From contig NW_023501041.1 in the NCBI RefSeq assembly GCF_014066305.1, positions 1,240,001-1,304,000 of the forward strand: a stretch of 64,000 bases of DNA. The letters run 5' to 3'. The translations under genes and the position numbers were made by a program. Source of the DNA: Letharia columbiana. Lineage: Eukaryota > Ascomycota > Lecanoromycetes > Lecanorales > Parmeliaceae. Positions within the stretch are counted from its first letter, which is position 1. Each line of letters starts with the position of its first letter. This document shows positions 10,655-23,999 of this stretch, piece by piece. Below the pieces are notes generated by a model. That model was not told where the DNA came from, made no database searches, and saw only the letters and a list, made by a program, of their open reading frames with translations.

Positions 10655-10935
10655 CCTAAGATTAAGAATCTAGAGTTTCTTAAGATCCTTAAGATTCTTA
10701 GAATTTTAGAATTACTTAGAATCGTTAGAATTCTAAAATTACTAGCGATATATTTTCTTCGTGCTAAAACTCTTAAGAATCCGAAGTTATCTATAATTCT
10801 CGAGATTAAGAATCTAAAGTTTTTTAGAATTCTTAGAATTCTTAAAATTCTAAAGTTACTTAGGATTCTTAAAATCCTAAAATTACTAATAACGTATTTT
10901 CTTTATACTAAAACTCTTAAGAAGTTACTTATAAT
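10655..10935. repeat. Tandem duplication of ~145 bp with internal palindromic units
   Basis: Two imperfect copies (about 10,655-10,800 and 10,805-10,935), each opening GAGATTAAGAATCTA/GATTAAGAATCTAGAG and closing ACTAAAACTCTTAAGAA. Inside each, AGAATTCTTAGAATTCTAAA palindromic blocks recur. It lies within gypsy-1. Confidence 0.5.
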
Positions 10936-11899
10936 TTCTAAGAAGTTTTTTAAATAAATTCTTAGATTTTTAAATAAGGGTTATAAGTAAGTAGTATTAA
11001 TAAATTCTCGCGGATAAAAGAAAGTATTATAGCGTCCTCGCTAAGATTTTTATTATTATTAATTTACTATAGTAGATAAGAGTATTAGAGATCGAATTTA
11101 TAGCTCTTAAGAATACGTTTTTAAAAGTCTTCAAATATCTCTATTAAAGAATAAGTGCTTATATAAAAAGTATCTAACTCTATATAATTAGGAGAGATAA
11201 ATTTCTTATTATTATTTATACTTACTAGTTATAATAGCGCGTTTAAGATAATATAATTCTTTTTAAATTTATATTTAATATCTAACTTAAATTAATAAAA
11301 AAATTAAGAGATATATATAAGATAAATATTTATATATATTATAGAGAATATTATAATAATAAAAGTTTATTTTATAATATTAAGAATCGCTAAATAATCC
11401 GTCTAAATAATAATTATCTACTTCGAAGATTTAATTAAATATCTAACTTTCTTAATCGTCTATATAAATCTTATAATTTCGAATTTTATTAATTAGTAAT
11501 TCTACTCCGCGGAAATTAATTATCGCGATAAGAATATAATTAGCTATATAATTATTTATAATAACTATTTTTTTATAAAAATATCGTTCTTAACGTAAAA
11601 GATAATAATTTTAATTTTAAATTCTTTAAAAATGTTAAGATCTATTTATAAGATTTTTAAGAAATTAAAATATATTAAGATACTTAATTCAAATAACGCT
11701 TTCTAAAGTTTCTCGAAAGAAATTTATTCGACGATAAAAGTTATTAATAGTCTTATTTTCGAAGCGTATACTTTATAAGAATTATTTTTTATTAAGGCTT
11801 TCTTTAATAAATAAGTCTTAAAATTCTAAAGGGGCTTCGTTAATTACGTATAGAAATATACGTATTATTATAAATACTCTATAAGACTTAAGTAGTATT

Positions 11900-12850
11900 T
11901 TAAATTATCGAGAGTTCTTAAATATTAAAGTTAATTAATCGCTTTAAATTTTTTTTTAAAAGTAGCTAATTTAAGTAAGTTAACTCTTTATTTAAATAAA
12001 TTTATATCGAGATAATTAAAAAAGGCTTTCTTTAAACTAATTGAGATATTATATTTTAATAATAGAATAAAGAATTAATAAAGATAAGAGATATAGTTAG
12101 TAAAAGATTCTAAGTTATATACTATATCGTTAATATATATCTAAGCGAATTCCTTAATAGCGCGAAATACGCTATCGATTTATCTTTAAATATAAATAAT
12201 AAAGTTTATATTTCCTATAATTAGTATTAGAAATATTTTTTAGTTATAATAATTAATAATAATCTATAAATATTAATAGTCTAGATATACTCGCTATTAA
12301 TAGAAGAATAATAAAGCGTTAAGAATTAAGATATAACTATACTCTTAAAGCCTAGCGATTATATCTACTTAAAGAAATATCGAATAAAAATCGCGTATTA
12401 ATAAGTCGTTTAGACCTCGAATATCTACGATTAAACGACTCTTTCTCTTATTATTTAAAAGATTTTTTTATATTATAAAGACTAAATAGCTAAACGAAAT
12501 AAGCTAAGAAGTCTATTTAAGACGTTTTTACTTATAGAGTTCGTCGAATATATAATTAATAACTTTCTTATCGCGTAATTTTAAAGAATAAACCTTCGTC
12601 TTATTATTAACTCTATTTTCTTAATTAAACTTAAAAGAAAGCTTTATTTACTCTTTTAATAATATATTAATAAATTCTTCGTTAATCTATAGTGTAGGAA
12701 ATTTATTAATAAAATTAATAAGAGTATTTCTAGCGAGATCGTTTTTATAAATAATTATTTTATTAAAAAGTTATTCCTCTTTTCTTAATATAGGTTTAAT
12801 ATTTAATAAAAATTCCGACGTCGTAATAGCGACGATAAACGCTTTTTTTA
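11900..12850 (-). pseudogene. RIP-inactivated gypsy reverse transcriptase (gypsy-1)
   Basis: Reading the minus strand, the block at about 12,435-12,383 translates IVDIRGLNDLLIRDFYSI. This matches the VVDIRGLN..L.PD.YP core of a fungal gypsy RT clade. Just upstream (12,600-12,440) KVYSLKLRDKK and IFDELYK match the YPL..RD....FDELH region. Downstream, DYY/TNYRKYK-like pieces fit the TVVTHRGQE..NVPVMGY segment. The frame is broken by several TAA/TAG codons, each explained by a C-to-T or G-to-A change, so it cannot make protein. It would have acted in reverse transcription of the element's RNA. Confidence 0.7.
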
Positions 12851-13347
12851 ATCACCCTCTTTTCTTTAAAGGGGCTATCGATATATATTCTAAGTCGAAA
12901 TTCGTCTAGAAGTAATTCTTATAATTAAATCCGATAATATCGCCGAGTTAAAATCTTCGAGAAATCTTAACTTCTCGATTTAAGTTATTTTTAATAAGTA
13001 TATTAATTATATTATAATTAACTAGATATAAGAAAAGTATTATCTTCGCTTAATTTATAAACTTAAAAATATAATTATAATCGTTAAAGAGAGCGAGTAT
13101 TCTCGAGATTAATATAAATTCTTCGCTATATAATAAAATCTTAATTACTAAGTTTACGTAAATCTTTCTTCTAATAAATTAATTACGTTAATAAGTAATA
13201 ATTATAATCTCTATTTTATAGCTCTTAATATAGATCTTTTATTTAAAGATATTAATCGAGATTTCTTTAAAATTAATAAAATTATTACTAATTAGTATAT
13301 TAGCATATAATCTATTTATAATATAAATTTCTCGTTAAATATATATA

Positions 13348-14009
13348 CCTTACGGGAGCTACTATATATGGGTATTTACTATTAATAGAAAATAGATAAA
13401 CTATTAGCGATAACAATACGATTTGTATAATAAGGACTACACACCGGATATATTCAGATTTTACGTTCTATATAACGTATATCGAATAGAGTTATATAAA
13501 ACTTTCTGTTAATAGAGAATTCAGTTAAATTTATTATTAATGGATAGTTAATGGACCGTTAATGGAATACGAAAGAGATATCGATTTATAATTATTTTAA
13601 TACTACGCTATAAAGTAATACATTAATATATTACTAGTAGAGAATTAATGAGTAGCGGTAATATATGAAATTTTTCGAAAATTTCTTTAAGTCCTACAGT
13701 CCTATAGGGCTATATATCTTACTTATATATTAAATTTCGAGAAAAATCGAAAAATCGAAAAATAAATTACGTGACGTTTATAAATAGGCAGTTATAAGCG
13801 AAGCGAGATACTCGAATTAGTGTAAATCTTAATATATAATAAGGGAATTATCTAATAATTATCTATTCATCTCGAATATCGAATAATTTACTATTATAGA
13901 AAATACAATATTAATCTAGAGTTGATTGAAAGTTGACTGAAAGTTATAATAAACATCGAGTTAATGATATAGTCACGTGATATACTCTAATTATATATTT
14001 CCTCTAAGG
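13348..14009 (+). mobile_element. Repeat R4, copy 1: 662-bp TA-flanked non-coding element
   Basis: The left end after TA reads CCTTACGGGAGC and the right end CCTCTAAGG before TA; TA lies at 13,346-13,347 and 14,010-14,011. The ends form a short imperfect inverted repeat (CCTTA.GGG/CCTTAGAGG). The opposite-strand copy at 57,878-58,551 matches it end to end and is flanked by TA too, which fixes the boundaries. Internal features shared by both are TAGGGCTATATAT, CGAGAAAAATCGAAAAATCG and GTCACGTGA. No coding frame. It behaves like a Tc1/mariner-type MITE inserted in gypsy-1. Confidence 0.7.
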
Positions 14010-14435
14010 TAAGAACCTCGTTTTTTTAATTATTAAGTTCTAAAAAGTAGTAAAATATAATAATATACTCTAGAGTTTTATACTTAAAAAATCCTACTTT
14101 ACGAACTTTTAGTAATAACGATATCTTAAAAATTACGGCTTTTAATAGAAAATCTACTAATTATAAATAATTAACTAGAGTTATTCTATAGCCGGTATTT
14201 AAATAAATATCGTTATTCTTATCGGCCTTAGTAAGTCTAACTTTTATTATAGCGTAATTTTAGCTTTTAAAGTTAAAATTAGATTCTTAATCTATTATAA
14301 TAGCTTTTAATTTAATAATTTATAGAATTCTAGCAATTAAGAAAACGATTATTAGCTCGCTAAGATTTATAAAAAGACTTAAGATTAAAAAGTAACACTC
14401 GCTTAGCGAAAAAGTATATTTCTATAAGAGTATTC

Positions 14436-14586
14436 TGTTGGAATTCGGATCACGTGACTCTTGGCGTCTTGGCGATCACGTGATACGATTACGTAATACG
14501 CCTTAGTATATTCATATCTAGTCGCTCTTTTCTTTTATAGAACTCTCTAGTTAATATAACTAAGTGTTCTATCTTATATTTTGATA
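14436..14586 (+). repeat. Copia 5' LTR, copy 1 (151 bp)
   Basis: Starts TGTTGGAATTCGGATCACGT and ends TATTTTGATA (an original CA end after RIP). It contains ATCACGTGACTC and GATCACGTGATAC; CACGTG survives here although CpA and TpG are lost nearly everywhere else. Confidence 0.8.
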
Positions 14587-16378
14587 GATTATAAGCCCGG
14601 GCTCTGTTTGATAACTGTTTTAATTATTTTATAATCTATCTATTATTTATCGTGGCTATAATTACTTTTAGCGTATTTATTATATTAATATTTATTAAAT
14701 AATAGTAATTATAACCGCGGAGGATCTTTTTCTTTAATCTTTATAATATAGGTATTTCCTACTTTAAGATAATTATTTAGACTAGATAATATACGCTAAA
14801 TACGCTTTTAATTAAAAGGGTAAGGGTTATGAGTAAGGAAGACTATATCGAAATTACTAATATACTAATATATTATATTAATAATTTAATATATAAACTC
14901 TTATATCGCCTCTAATATAAGATAATTTAAGATAAATTAAAATATATCGTATTTAACTATATAATATCGAAGCTATTATACGCCGTAATAGAATATTATA
15001 CGCCTATACTTTTTCGTTATATAGTCGCTATAATCGCTAGAATATTACTAGTTTTCCTATATTAAGTAAAATACGCTAAAGATAAGAGATAATATATTCT
15101 TATTCTTATACTTCGCTATATTAAAAGCTAATAATAAGTAATTAAACTCTAATATTCTATTATATAATTTCTATAATAGAGATTAAAATCTAGTTTAAGA
15201 TAATAATATAACGTTAAAAAAGAAAATAATCTATATCTTATATATTTAATATATTAATATATAAAGAGAAATTATTTTTTATCGTAGTAATCGAAGAGTA
15301 ATTATTCTCTATATTTATATAAATAAAGTAATCTCGCGAAGAAGCTTTAGTTAATTTTAATAAGCGAGTAAAGCGAAATTATAAGTAATCTCGTATTTAG
15401 TCTTAATTAATTTCTTCGATAGAAGTATTAATTAATAGAAGATATTATATTATAAATATAATAGAGAATAATTAAGATAATCGCGATAATAATATAAGAA
15501 ATAAAATTTAATTAAATTCTCTCTTAAGTATAAAAAGAGGTAATCTTCCTTTAAGTTATTATATATTTATATTATATTTCCCTCTAGTACCTATAAATTA
15601 AAGTTTATCTTTTTAGAATATTATTAATTATATTATAGATTATAACGTAAAATTCTTTTTTAAATAACGCTTTAAGTTATATTAAGCCAACTTTAGAGCT
15701 TAATAGAATTTTCTCTATACGCTTTAAATAATTATAAGTATTTTAGATATAAATAGTATTAATAGCGAGTATACTCTAATTTCTCGCGTTAATTCTATTA
15801 TTATATCGAGTTAATTTATTCTTAAATTATTATTAGAGCTAATTTTAAATAAAGAGCTCTTCGAATTTAAAGCGAAGCTAGTTTTATCGATATCGCTTAC
15901 TCTATTTACTTTATTAAGCTCTACTATATTATAAACTTTATTCTTAAACTTTTATTAAAGCTTTCTCTTATTAAGCTTTAAAAATTAGATTAATTCTTTA
16001 TAAATAGTATTATATCTAAATATATCGATATTAAGCTTTTAACTAATTTAAGCTAATTTTATTAAATTCCTATACTTAAGAGCGCTTTTAATTATTATAA
16101 ATAAAAGCGGAATATATAGAATTTCTTCGTATTACTAGATCTCTAATACTATATTAAAATTAATATTATTTAATTAATCTCTCGCTTAGCGATTATTATA
16201 AGAGTTATAATAGATTAATAATCTATAAGAGATATTTTTAAAACTATTATTAATATAGATATTATAATATAGATTAAAGCGTATTATAAACTCTATATTA
16301 TAATAAAGACTCGCTATAAAAATAATTCGCGCGATTTTATTAAAAGCTATATTAACGCTATAGTTATTTAAAAAGTAC
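14436..16378 (+). mobile_element. Ty1/copia-like element, copy 1, 5' part
   Basis: The 5' LTR is 14,436-14,586 (151 bp, TGTTGGAATTCGG...TTTTGATA), the same length as the LTRs of the other two copies. It is followed directly by a primer-binding site, GATTATAAGCCC, which is GGTTATGAGCCC after two G-to-A changes. The internal region (an ATG at about 14,830 opens a short frame, MSKEDYIEI..., soon closed by RIP stops) matches copy 2 on the minus strand and copy 3 on the plus strand up to about 16,378. There similarity stops and gypsy-2 begins. The LTR holds two CACGTG boxes. The pol region is not present here. Confidence 0.75.
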
Positions 16379-17399
16379 TAGGAAAAGCAAGTAAATATAG
16401 TAATAATCATATAGTTAGTTTCTTTCTTCTCGGTATTATAATTATAATAGCTTTCTTTATAATAAGCTTCGAAGGTTTTATTAACAATAAAGATACTTTT
16501 ATAGTAGTATAATCGATTGCGAAAGACTTCTATAAATGTGATGGAGGTATTATAGATAGTAGCTTTAATAGCGGAGATAGTAATAGTATAATAGTATAAG
16601 GTAAAGGTATTATAATAGTATAGTAGTATAATCGATTGCGGAAGGCTTTTATAAATATATTATTGATAGCGGAGATAGTAGCTCTAATAGAGGCGATATA
16701 GCGATTTCGTAATCTTTTACTAATTTCGAAGTATCGTCTAGATACTTAATATTATATTATTAATTATATTTAAAGTTATATCCTTTTTAACGTGCTAGAT
16801 ATTCAATTAAATAACTCTTATTATAACGTCTAATACGCTTATTAAATAAGAATTATAATTTATATAACTTATAATTATTAATATCGCCTTCTATATAAAT
16901 AGAGTTAGATTTATTTAATAATAATCTATAAAAGAGATTAATACTAGCGAGCTATAATTCTAGTTATATTATTAAAAATATAAAATAAACTCTTTAATAA
17001 CTAGGTATATCGAGGTAATACGCTTACTTATTTACTTTAATAATAATTTTAAAAGAATTAATATAGCGTTAATTAATCTTATTTATTTTAATAGTATTAA
17101 TAGATTATAGAATAAAGTAATCTTTATATAGATATAAGAATATCTTATTTTTCTTTCTAAAGTATATAGATTAATATTTATAATACAATAGAATTTCTAA
17201 GATATTTAGACGAAGCTTATTATATTAATAGCTTTAACTCTAGTAATAGCGTATATCTACTATAGTAGTTTAGATGATATAATAAGATTAAGGGTTTTAT
17301 TTAGAGGAAATCTATAGAATAGCTTATTTAATAATTTAATTATAGTAGTCGACTATATATTATTAAGTAATACTTATATATATAAAAGAATAATAAACT

Positions 17400-18250
17400 A
17401 TATTAAAGGCTTCTCTAGAGTATATAAATAAAAGTATAAAGTAATTTTAGTCGTCTAATTAATACGTTTATTACTATTATTGATCTAGAGATAATAAACT
17501 ATAAAATATAATAGTTTAACTTCTAATCTATCGAATATAGCTTTTTATAGCTTTAATAAAAATTTAAGATCTCTATTAGATAATAAAATCTTTAATACTC
17601 TCTAATTATTTATATCGAGATGGTCTAATAAAGTAATAACTCACTCTTTAATATTTTAAATAGATTTACTAGAAATATAAATAATTCGCTTTATAAACTT
17701 ATCTATAACGATTATTATATAATTAAATTTCTTATTAGATAATAATATAATAAAATTAAAATTAAGTATTAAGATATAAAAAAATAAAGTAAAACTCTCT
17801 ATAAGCTATAGATAATTATAAAGCTTATAGCGATAAATCTATAATACTAAATACTTAGAATAATACTTAATATAATTATAAAAATACTTAAATAATTTTT
17901 ATATATATTATAATTTAAAGATTATTTTAAAAGATTTTTTAAAATCTAAATAATTATCGCTATATATGATTTCGAGGATATCTTTAATTAGCGATTAAGA
18001 TATATATAATTACTTAAAATCGATAAATTTATTCTTATAAAAAATAAGATTAAAGTTTATAATACTATAAATAAAAGAAAGTTTAACGCTCTGATCTTTA
18101 GCTATTAGCTTTATATTAGTATCTATAATATTAATAATTCTTATTTAATATAAATCTATATCGTATTTAGTAAGAAGTTTATTACGAAAGACTTTATCTA
18201 TCTCTACTATAATAATAGAGTAATTATAGATATTATTATAATTTATAATT
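17400..18250 (-). pseudogene. RIP-inactivated gypsy integrase (gypsy-2)
   Basis: The minus-strand translation shows FNYIIIVIDKFIKRIIYI (fits D..LVITDKFSKRV), ALLDHLD-like LLDHLDINN, LLSNRDLKFLLKL (fits ISDRDPKF...W, at about 17,590-17,551) and LLYFIVYYL (fits LLYSTAYHPQTDGQSERTNQ). These are the core of a retroviral-type integrase with its first two catalytic Asp regions. Several RIP stops and Asp-to-Asn changes disable it. At the higher coordinate it is cut by the large insertion. Confidence 0.7.
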
Positions 18251-18349
18251 TATATAATATAGATATATAAGATATTAAGCTTTAAGTAATCTTTAAATAA
18301 TATTAATTTATCGATATTAGTACTGTCTAGACCTCTCGCGTAGATCTAA

Positions 18350-18450
18350 ATCGATTAATTAACGGTTATATAACGGTTTAATAACTATTTAAGATATATA
18401 ATCGTTAGTTAATAATTAATTAGCGATTAATTAACGATTAAAAAACGAAT
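18350..18450. repeat. Short-unit repeat cluster at the left end of the 10.4-kb insertion
   Basis: Units of the type TTAACGGTTATATAACGG and TTAATTAGCGATTAATTAACG. The reverse complement resembles the array at 28,560-28,700, making the two clusters inverted subterminal repeats. Confidence 0.45.
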
Positions 18451-18754
18451 ATAAAGTTCTATAATTTCTTAATTATAATCTATTAATTATTTAATAATTA
18501 ATTATTAAATTTAATATTAAAGTTAATAAAGTACTTTTTAAAGCTATTTATAATTATAAATAATTTAATATAGTATTTATAAATAATATAGTTTATCGAA
18601 GTCTTTAATATATATAATTATACTCTATATAGACTAAAGCTATAATACTCTCTATATATAATATCTTATTATATCCTTCTATAAAGTCTTAAATTAATAT
18701 TAAAATATATAATATTACGCTAAGAAATAAATATATATTAATTAAAATTATAAA

Positions 18755-18840
18755 TAAAGTAATAGAAGTAATAGATAGTAAAGTTATAGATAATAAAGTT
18801 ATAAATAGTAAAGCTATAGATAATAGAGTTATATATAGAT
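18755..18840. repeat. Tandem ~18-bp repeat
   Basis: Four or five imperfect units of AAAGTTATAGATAGTAAT type, ending at GTTATATATAG. Within the large insertion; non-coding as far as visible. Confidence 0.5.
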
Positions 18841-19949
18841 TATTGAAGCCTTTAATATATTATTATTAACCGCTATTATTATCTTCTCTATTATTAAAGA
18901 TTATTTTATTATTTTTCTTATCGTCGTTAATATCTAATATCTAATCCTCGCTTATATTAATATTAGATTCTTTTATAATTATATTTAAATTCTAATTAAT
19001 ATTAATTTTTAGATATTTTTTATATTATATATTATAAGATATTATATATTTAAAATAAAAATCGAGCGATTAATATTCGAATTTATTCTTTTAATAAAGA
19101 GCGTTAAATAAATCTAGAAGATACTTATATATATACTTTATTAATAATAAATTAATCGAATTCTTAAGATATAGCTTCGTTAAATAAGAATATATAATAA
19201 ATTATAAAAAGGTATCTAGATAGTAGAATAATTAGTTATTATATTTATAATAGATTTCGATAAATCTATAAATAGATATAATAGAAAATTTATATTTAAG
19301 AAATCTTAGCTTATCTTCAATAATCGCCTCGAAATTTATTATTTTAATTTTAAATCTAAATATACTCTTTAGTTATTTAAAATTATATTTCTTATAAATC
19401 TTTATCTTAATATTTAAAAACGTCGATAATTTCGAGCGTAGCGCTTAACGCTTTAAATCTATAATATTTTTAATTTATCGCTATATTTACTATAGCGTTT
19501 ATTTAAAAACTTTATTTTTTTATATTTTATATAAATATTAAATATAATATTTAATCTCTCTATATATTTAATAATTACTTTTTATATCTAGAAAGATAGC
19601 TTAAACGAGTTTATCTACGTAAATATTTAATAAAAAGATAAAAAAATAGCGTCTAATTAATAGATTTAATTAGAAGAAGATCTCTACTTTAAACTTTAAC
19701 GAATATATAAAATCTTTAATTCTTCTTTTTATAGTACTAAATTAATTTATAATAATATCGTATTCGTTTATTTAACTCTACGAATTACTTTTAAATATTA
19801 ACGTTATTATCGAATTATTTTAATTTCTCTTCTCTCTATTAAAAGTCTTATCGTTCTTTATACTTATAATATATTATATATTTTTTATTAAAATCTTTAA
19901 AGTTATATTAATAGACTTAATAATAAAAGATTTAATAATAATTATAATA

Positions 19950-20165
19950 GACTTAATATATAAAGTCTTAGAAGTTTAGAGTATAAATTACGTAGTAGTT
20001 ATAGAAAGCTTTATATATAAAGATTTAAAAGTCTTCGATATAGGTTACGTAGTAGCTATAAAAGATTTTATATATAAAGTCTTTAAAGCTCTTAATATAA
20101 ATTATATAATAGCTATAAAAGGCTTTATATATAAATATTTAAAAGTCTATAATATAGTCTAGATA
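19950..20165. repeat. Tandem ~69-bp repeat, three units
   Basis: Three imperfect units, each with TTTATATATAAAG, an AAAGTCTT/AAAGCTCTT block, then ATTACGTAGTAGCTATA or its RIP variant. Period about 69 bp, a multiple of three, so it may once have been part of a protein repeat. Confidence 0.5.
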
Positions 20166-23100
20166 TTAAATTTTTTAATTTAAAAAAATTATTAGTTTAG
20201 AGCTATAAAAGTATTAAATAATATATTATTTTAATAAAGCTACTATATAGAAACGTATTATTAATCTCTTTTATATTTAACTTATTAAGAGATTATTTAT
20301 ATTAATATTTATTATATTAAAATATAATCTTTACTAGTTTATTTTTAAACTCGCTATTCTAGATAAGAGATCTTTTAAATATAATATTATATATTCTAGA
20401 TTTAGACTTAAGCTATTAAAAGTTTAATATCTATAATCTACGCTAAATAATCGATTTATCTATTATTATAAAAATAATTAATAAAATATTTCTATAGCTA
20501 TAATAATTAAAGAAGAGAGGAATTTAAATAAATTATATATCTCGTTATAAAAGAAGCTATTTAAAGTATTTTTAGGCTAAATTAAGTATCTGCGATAGAC
20601 TTTAATATTAAAATTTATCTAATCTCTTTATCTCTCTTATAGAATAAATATATTTTTATATTCTCTTTAATTGTTATAATTTTAATTATAATTTAAGAAA
20701 AATAAGTAAATTAATAAATAATAATATATTTAGAAATATAGATCTTATTATAAAAGATTATTATAGAGTAATTTATTAATTAGATTAGATATTATTATAA
20801 AATTATAAAAGTATAATTATAAGCCTCTCTCTATATATATAAAGTAAGAGTTATTATTTATTTACGCGTTACTTAATTTCTATATCTATCTTAATTATAA
20901 ATTTACTCTTTATAAAAAAGATATAAAATAAATTTTATTAATTTTTAAAATCTTAATTTTATAAGTTTTTAATTATTTTACTTTAATATTATTACTATAA
21001 CTCGCTCTATATAAGATTATAATCTAATTTAATTAAAGTCTTATATAAATAAATAAATACTCTATAAATTAACTCGTTTATTCTATTATTCTATATTTAA
21101 AATCTTTTATAATTATAATAATATTTTTATTAATCGAAGTTCGCGAGAAAGAGCTAGCTTTCTATAAGTATAAAGATCTTTATATAAAATTAGAATTTAT
21201 AGATATAAATAAAATAAAACGCTTTATTAATAGTAATTAATTTAAACTATATTTCGAAATCTATATTTATATCTAAATACTATTATAATAAAAAGCTATA
21301 AAATATATAGATATATCTTATAGATAAGAGCTATAATTTATTATAGTCGAGAAGCGTATATTTATTAGAGAGCGATTAAGATTTAATAAGTTTTTAACTC
21401 TATACTCTAATAAATTTAATTAGAATTAAATAAATTATTATATCTATATAATATATAATATTTATTACGCTAATAGTAAAAGTACTTTAAGATTATTCTT
21501 TAATAAAGAACTTTCGTTAACGTAAATTAATTTAAGAGTTTAATTATTTATTAAATATAAGAAATATAATTAAGTCCTCTCTAGACGTCTTTTATTAAAA
21601 GATATATAAGACCCTTTTATAAAGAGTAAGCTAGAGCGTTTAATAAGTACTTAATTATTATAGCCTTTAGCGAGACGTTTTTTTTTAAATGATTTATAAC
21701 TTATATAAAATCGAGTATAGAGAATTTAAGCTTATTACTCTAGGAATTGCTTAAGAATATATTAAAGCTATATATTTTATTTTATAATATTTATAGCTAG
21801 ATATATATATACTTTATTATTTCTATAAATATATAATAAACTTTCTATTATAGGCTTTCGTAGTAATCTTCTATAGATATCTCTCTATAATAGTTTTTTA
21901 TAAATATTAATTTTACTATAGATTATAAGAGATTAAAAGAAAATTCTAATCTTCTATTAATTATTAGCTATTATAATACTCTTTATCATAATCTTTTAAC
22001 TTCTTATAATTAATTATATAATTCTCGATATTTATTAATAAATAGAAGAGCGTAATATTATTATTACGGCGTTTATTAAATATATTAATAAAATTTAAAT
22101 TCTAATTATAATATACGCGGTAGAATTAACTAATTTAAATCTATAATAGATATATTAGAGAGTTTATATAATCGAATATATATATAATTTAAATATTTAA
22201 ACTTAAATTCTCGAATATATAATATATATAGAAAACTCGAGTATAATAATATAGATATATAAATACTATATCGCTAATAATTTTAATAATTAAATAATTT
22301 AAAGAAATATTAAAAAGGCTATATTATAGATAATAGCGAAATTAAATTAATAAATCTTTAATAGCGAAGATAATATAGAAGACGTTATTATTAATTTTAA
22401 AGAATAAGTATTTAAAAAGAAGAAGATAATAAGATATAATCGAATTAAATAAAATAAATAGAATAAACTTTATATCTTATTACTATATAAGATACTTTAA
22501 TATATTCTATTATAACGAAAGAGCGAGAAAATCTTTTTTTAAATATATTAAACTTTATTATTAAAAGCTTCTATTCTATTAATTTCTTTATCTATAAATA
22601 ATATATAAAAGCTTATAATATAAAGTTTATAATAGAAAGTATATTATAATAGTATCTTTAATTAAAAATATAGTAATTACTTAATTATAATATATCTTTA
22701 AAACTTCTAATAGAGAAACCCTTCTTTTCTTTCTACGATCTATAATTATAATCTATATATCTTAATAATAATTAAAGATTATTATAATAATCTTTAAAAA
22801 AAGAGTTAATAACTTTAATATAGATTATATTAAATTTTTATTATATATATATATAGTAGCCATAGAGATATAAATTTAATTATAATTTTTTATACTCGTA
22901 AATCTATTAATTAAGTCTAAGAAATCTATATTAAAAATATAATATATATTATTTAATATTATATCTAAGAAGTTTAATAATTTATATAATTTATCTAGAT
23001 TAATAATTAACGTTTCTATTATAACTAAATATCTAATTAAGAATTATAAACTTAAATTATATATTATTATTAATAATCTATTAAGATATATTAAGACTTA

Positions 23101-23486
23101 CTTATAGAGTTTATATAACTCTTTAATAAAATTATAACTCTTTAATAAGATTATATCTTTTAATTCTATAATCTTTAAAGTCTTTAATAAATTTATATTT
23201 ATCTAGAATTATCTATTAAGAATTATTCTATTAATTCTTTATTAAAGAATAATATTTCGATTTTATAAGATAAATTAACTATAAGTATTTAACTAAAATA
23301 TTAATAATAATAATTAATCTTTATTATCTTCGAGTTTAAATTTTATTTATTATACCCGCGATGATATAATTAATAATAAGATATTTATTAGCTTTTTTAA
23401 TAATCTTCTCTCTATTAATAACTTTTCTTCTATCGATAACTTTATCTCTATAAATAACTTTTCTATTAAATATTTCTAAAATAATT

Positions 23487-23629
23487 AAGATTTCTTTAAA
23501 TAGCCTAATAAAGGCTTTTATAATAAGATATTTTTACTTATAGTCTCTAACAATCTCTTTAAATAGCCTAATAAAGACTTTTATAATAAGATATTTTTAT
23601 TTATAGTCTCTAGTAATTATAAAAGTAAT
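23487..23629. repeat. Tandem ~78-bp duplication next to TRIM-1
   Basis: TTTCTTTAAATAGCCTAATA and CTCTTTAAATAGCCTAATA each lead into AAGAYTTTTATAATAAGATA and TTATAGTCTCTA. Two units lie just before the TRIM-1 insertion site. Confidence 0.5.
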
Positions 23630-23811
23630 TATTATAATACTAGCCCCTTCGACTATCGCATAACATATCGCGTATTACCAGAGCTAGTAATTATTAGCTA
23701 CTATTAGTCACCTATTTTATATATATAAATATTCGTATATTTCATAAATTAATAATCAGTCTTTTAGTCACAATTATTCTTTCTAATATATCTGATATTC
23801 TACTTTCAATA

Positions 23812-23831
23812 GGTTATGAGCTCGGAAGCGG
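23812..23831 (+). promoter_or_regulatory. Primer-binding site of TRIM-1 (initiator-Met half-tRNA type)
   Basis: GGTTATGAGCTCGG immediately follows the LTR. The first ten bases are complementary to the anticodon region of eukaryotic initiator methionine tRNA (..GCTCATAACC..), as in Drosophila copia, where an internal tRNA cut provides the primer. The same position in the copia copies reads GGTTATGAGCCC with RIP changes. Confidence 0.65.
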
Positions 23832-23999
23832 ATAAGGTAGTATCGAACATCCTTGTACTTCCTAATATAGATATCAAACTAAGTCTTCGATGATCGTTTA
23901 TAAATAGATACATCTTATGGCGATAGCCTATTTTTTTTAGCTCGTACTTACCGACGAGAGGGCTATCGCCATTTAATCCTTATATAAAAAATATCGAAC

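Larger units (their letters stand above)
8523..14435 (-). mobile_element. Ty3/gypsy retrotransposon remnant, gypsy-1
   Basis: Minus-strand element lying between an R1 copy and a copia LTR. The reverse transcriptase region is recognisable (separate entry). Low-coordinate sequence should hold RNase H, integrase and the 3' end, but I could not read them confidently. A purine tract on the minus strand (plus CCTTCCCCTT near 9,005-9,015) could be its polypurine tract, with the 3' LTR below it; this is weak. The element is interrupted by repeat R4 at 13,348-14,009. All frames carry many RIP stop codons (TAA/TAG). Confidence 0.6.
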
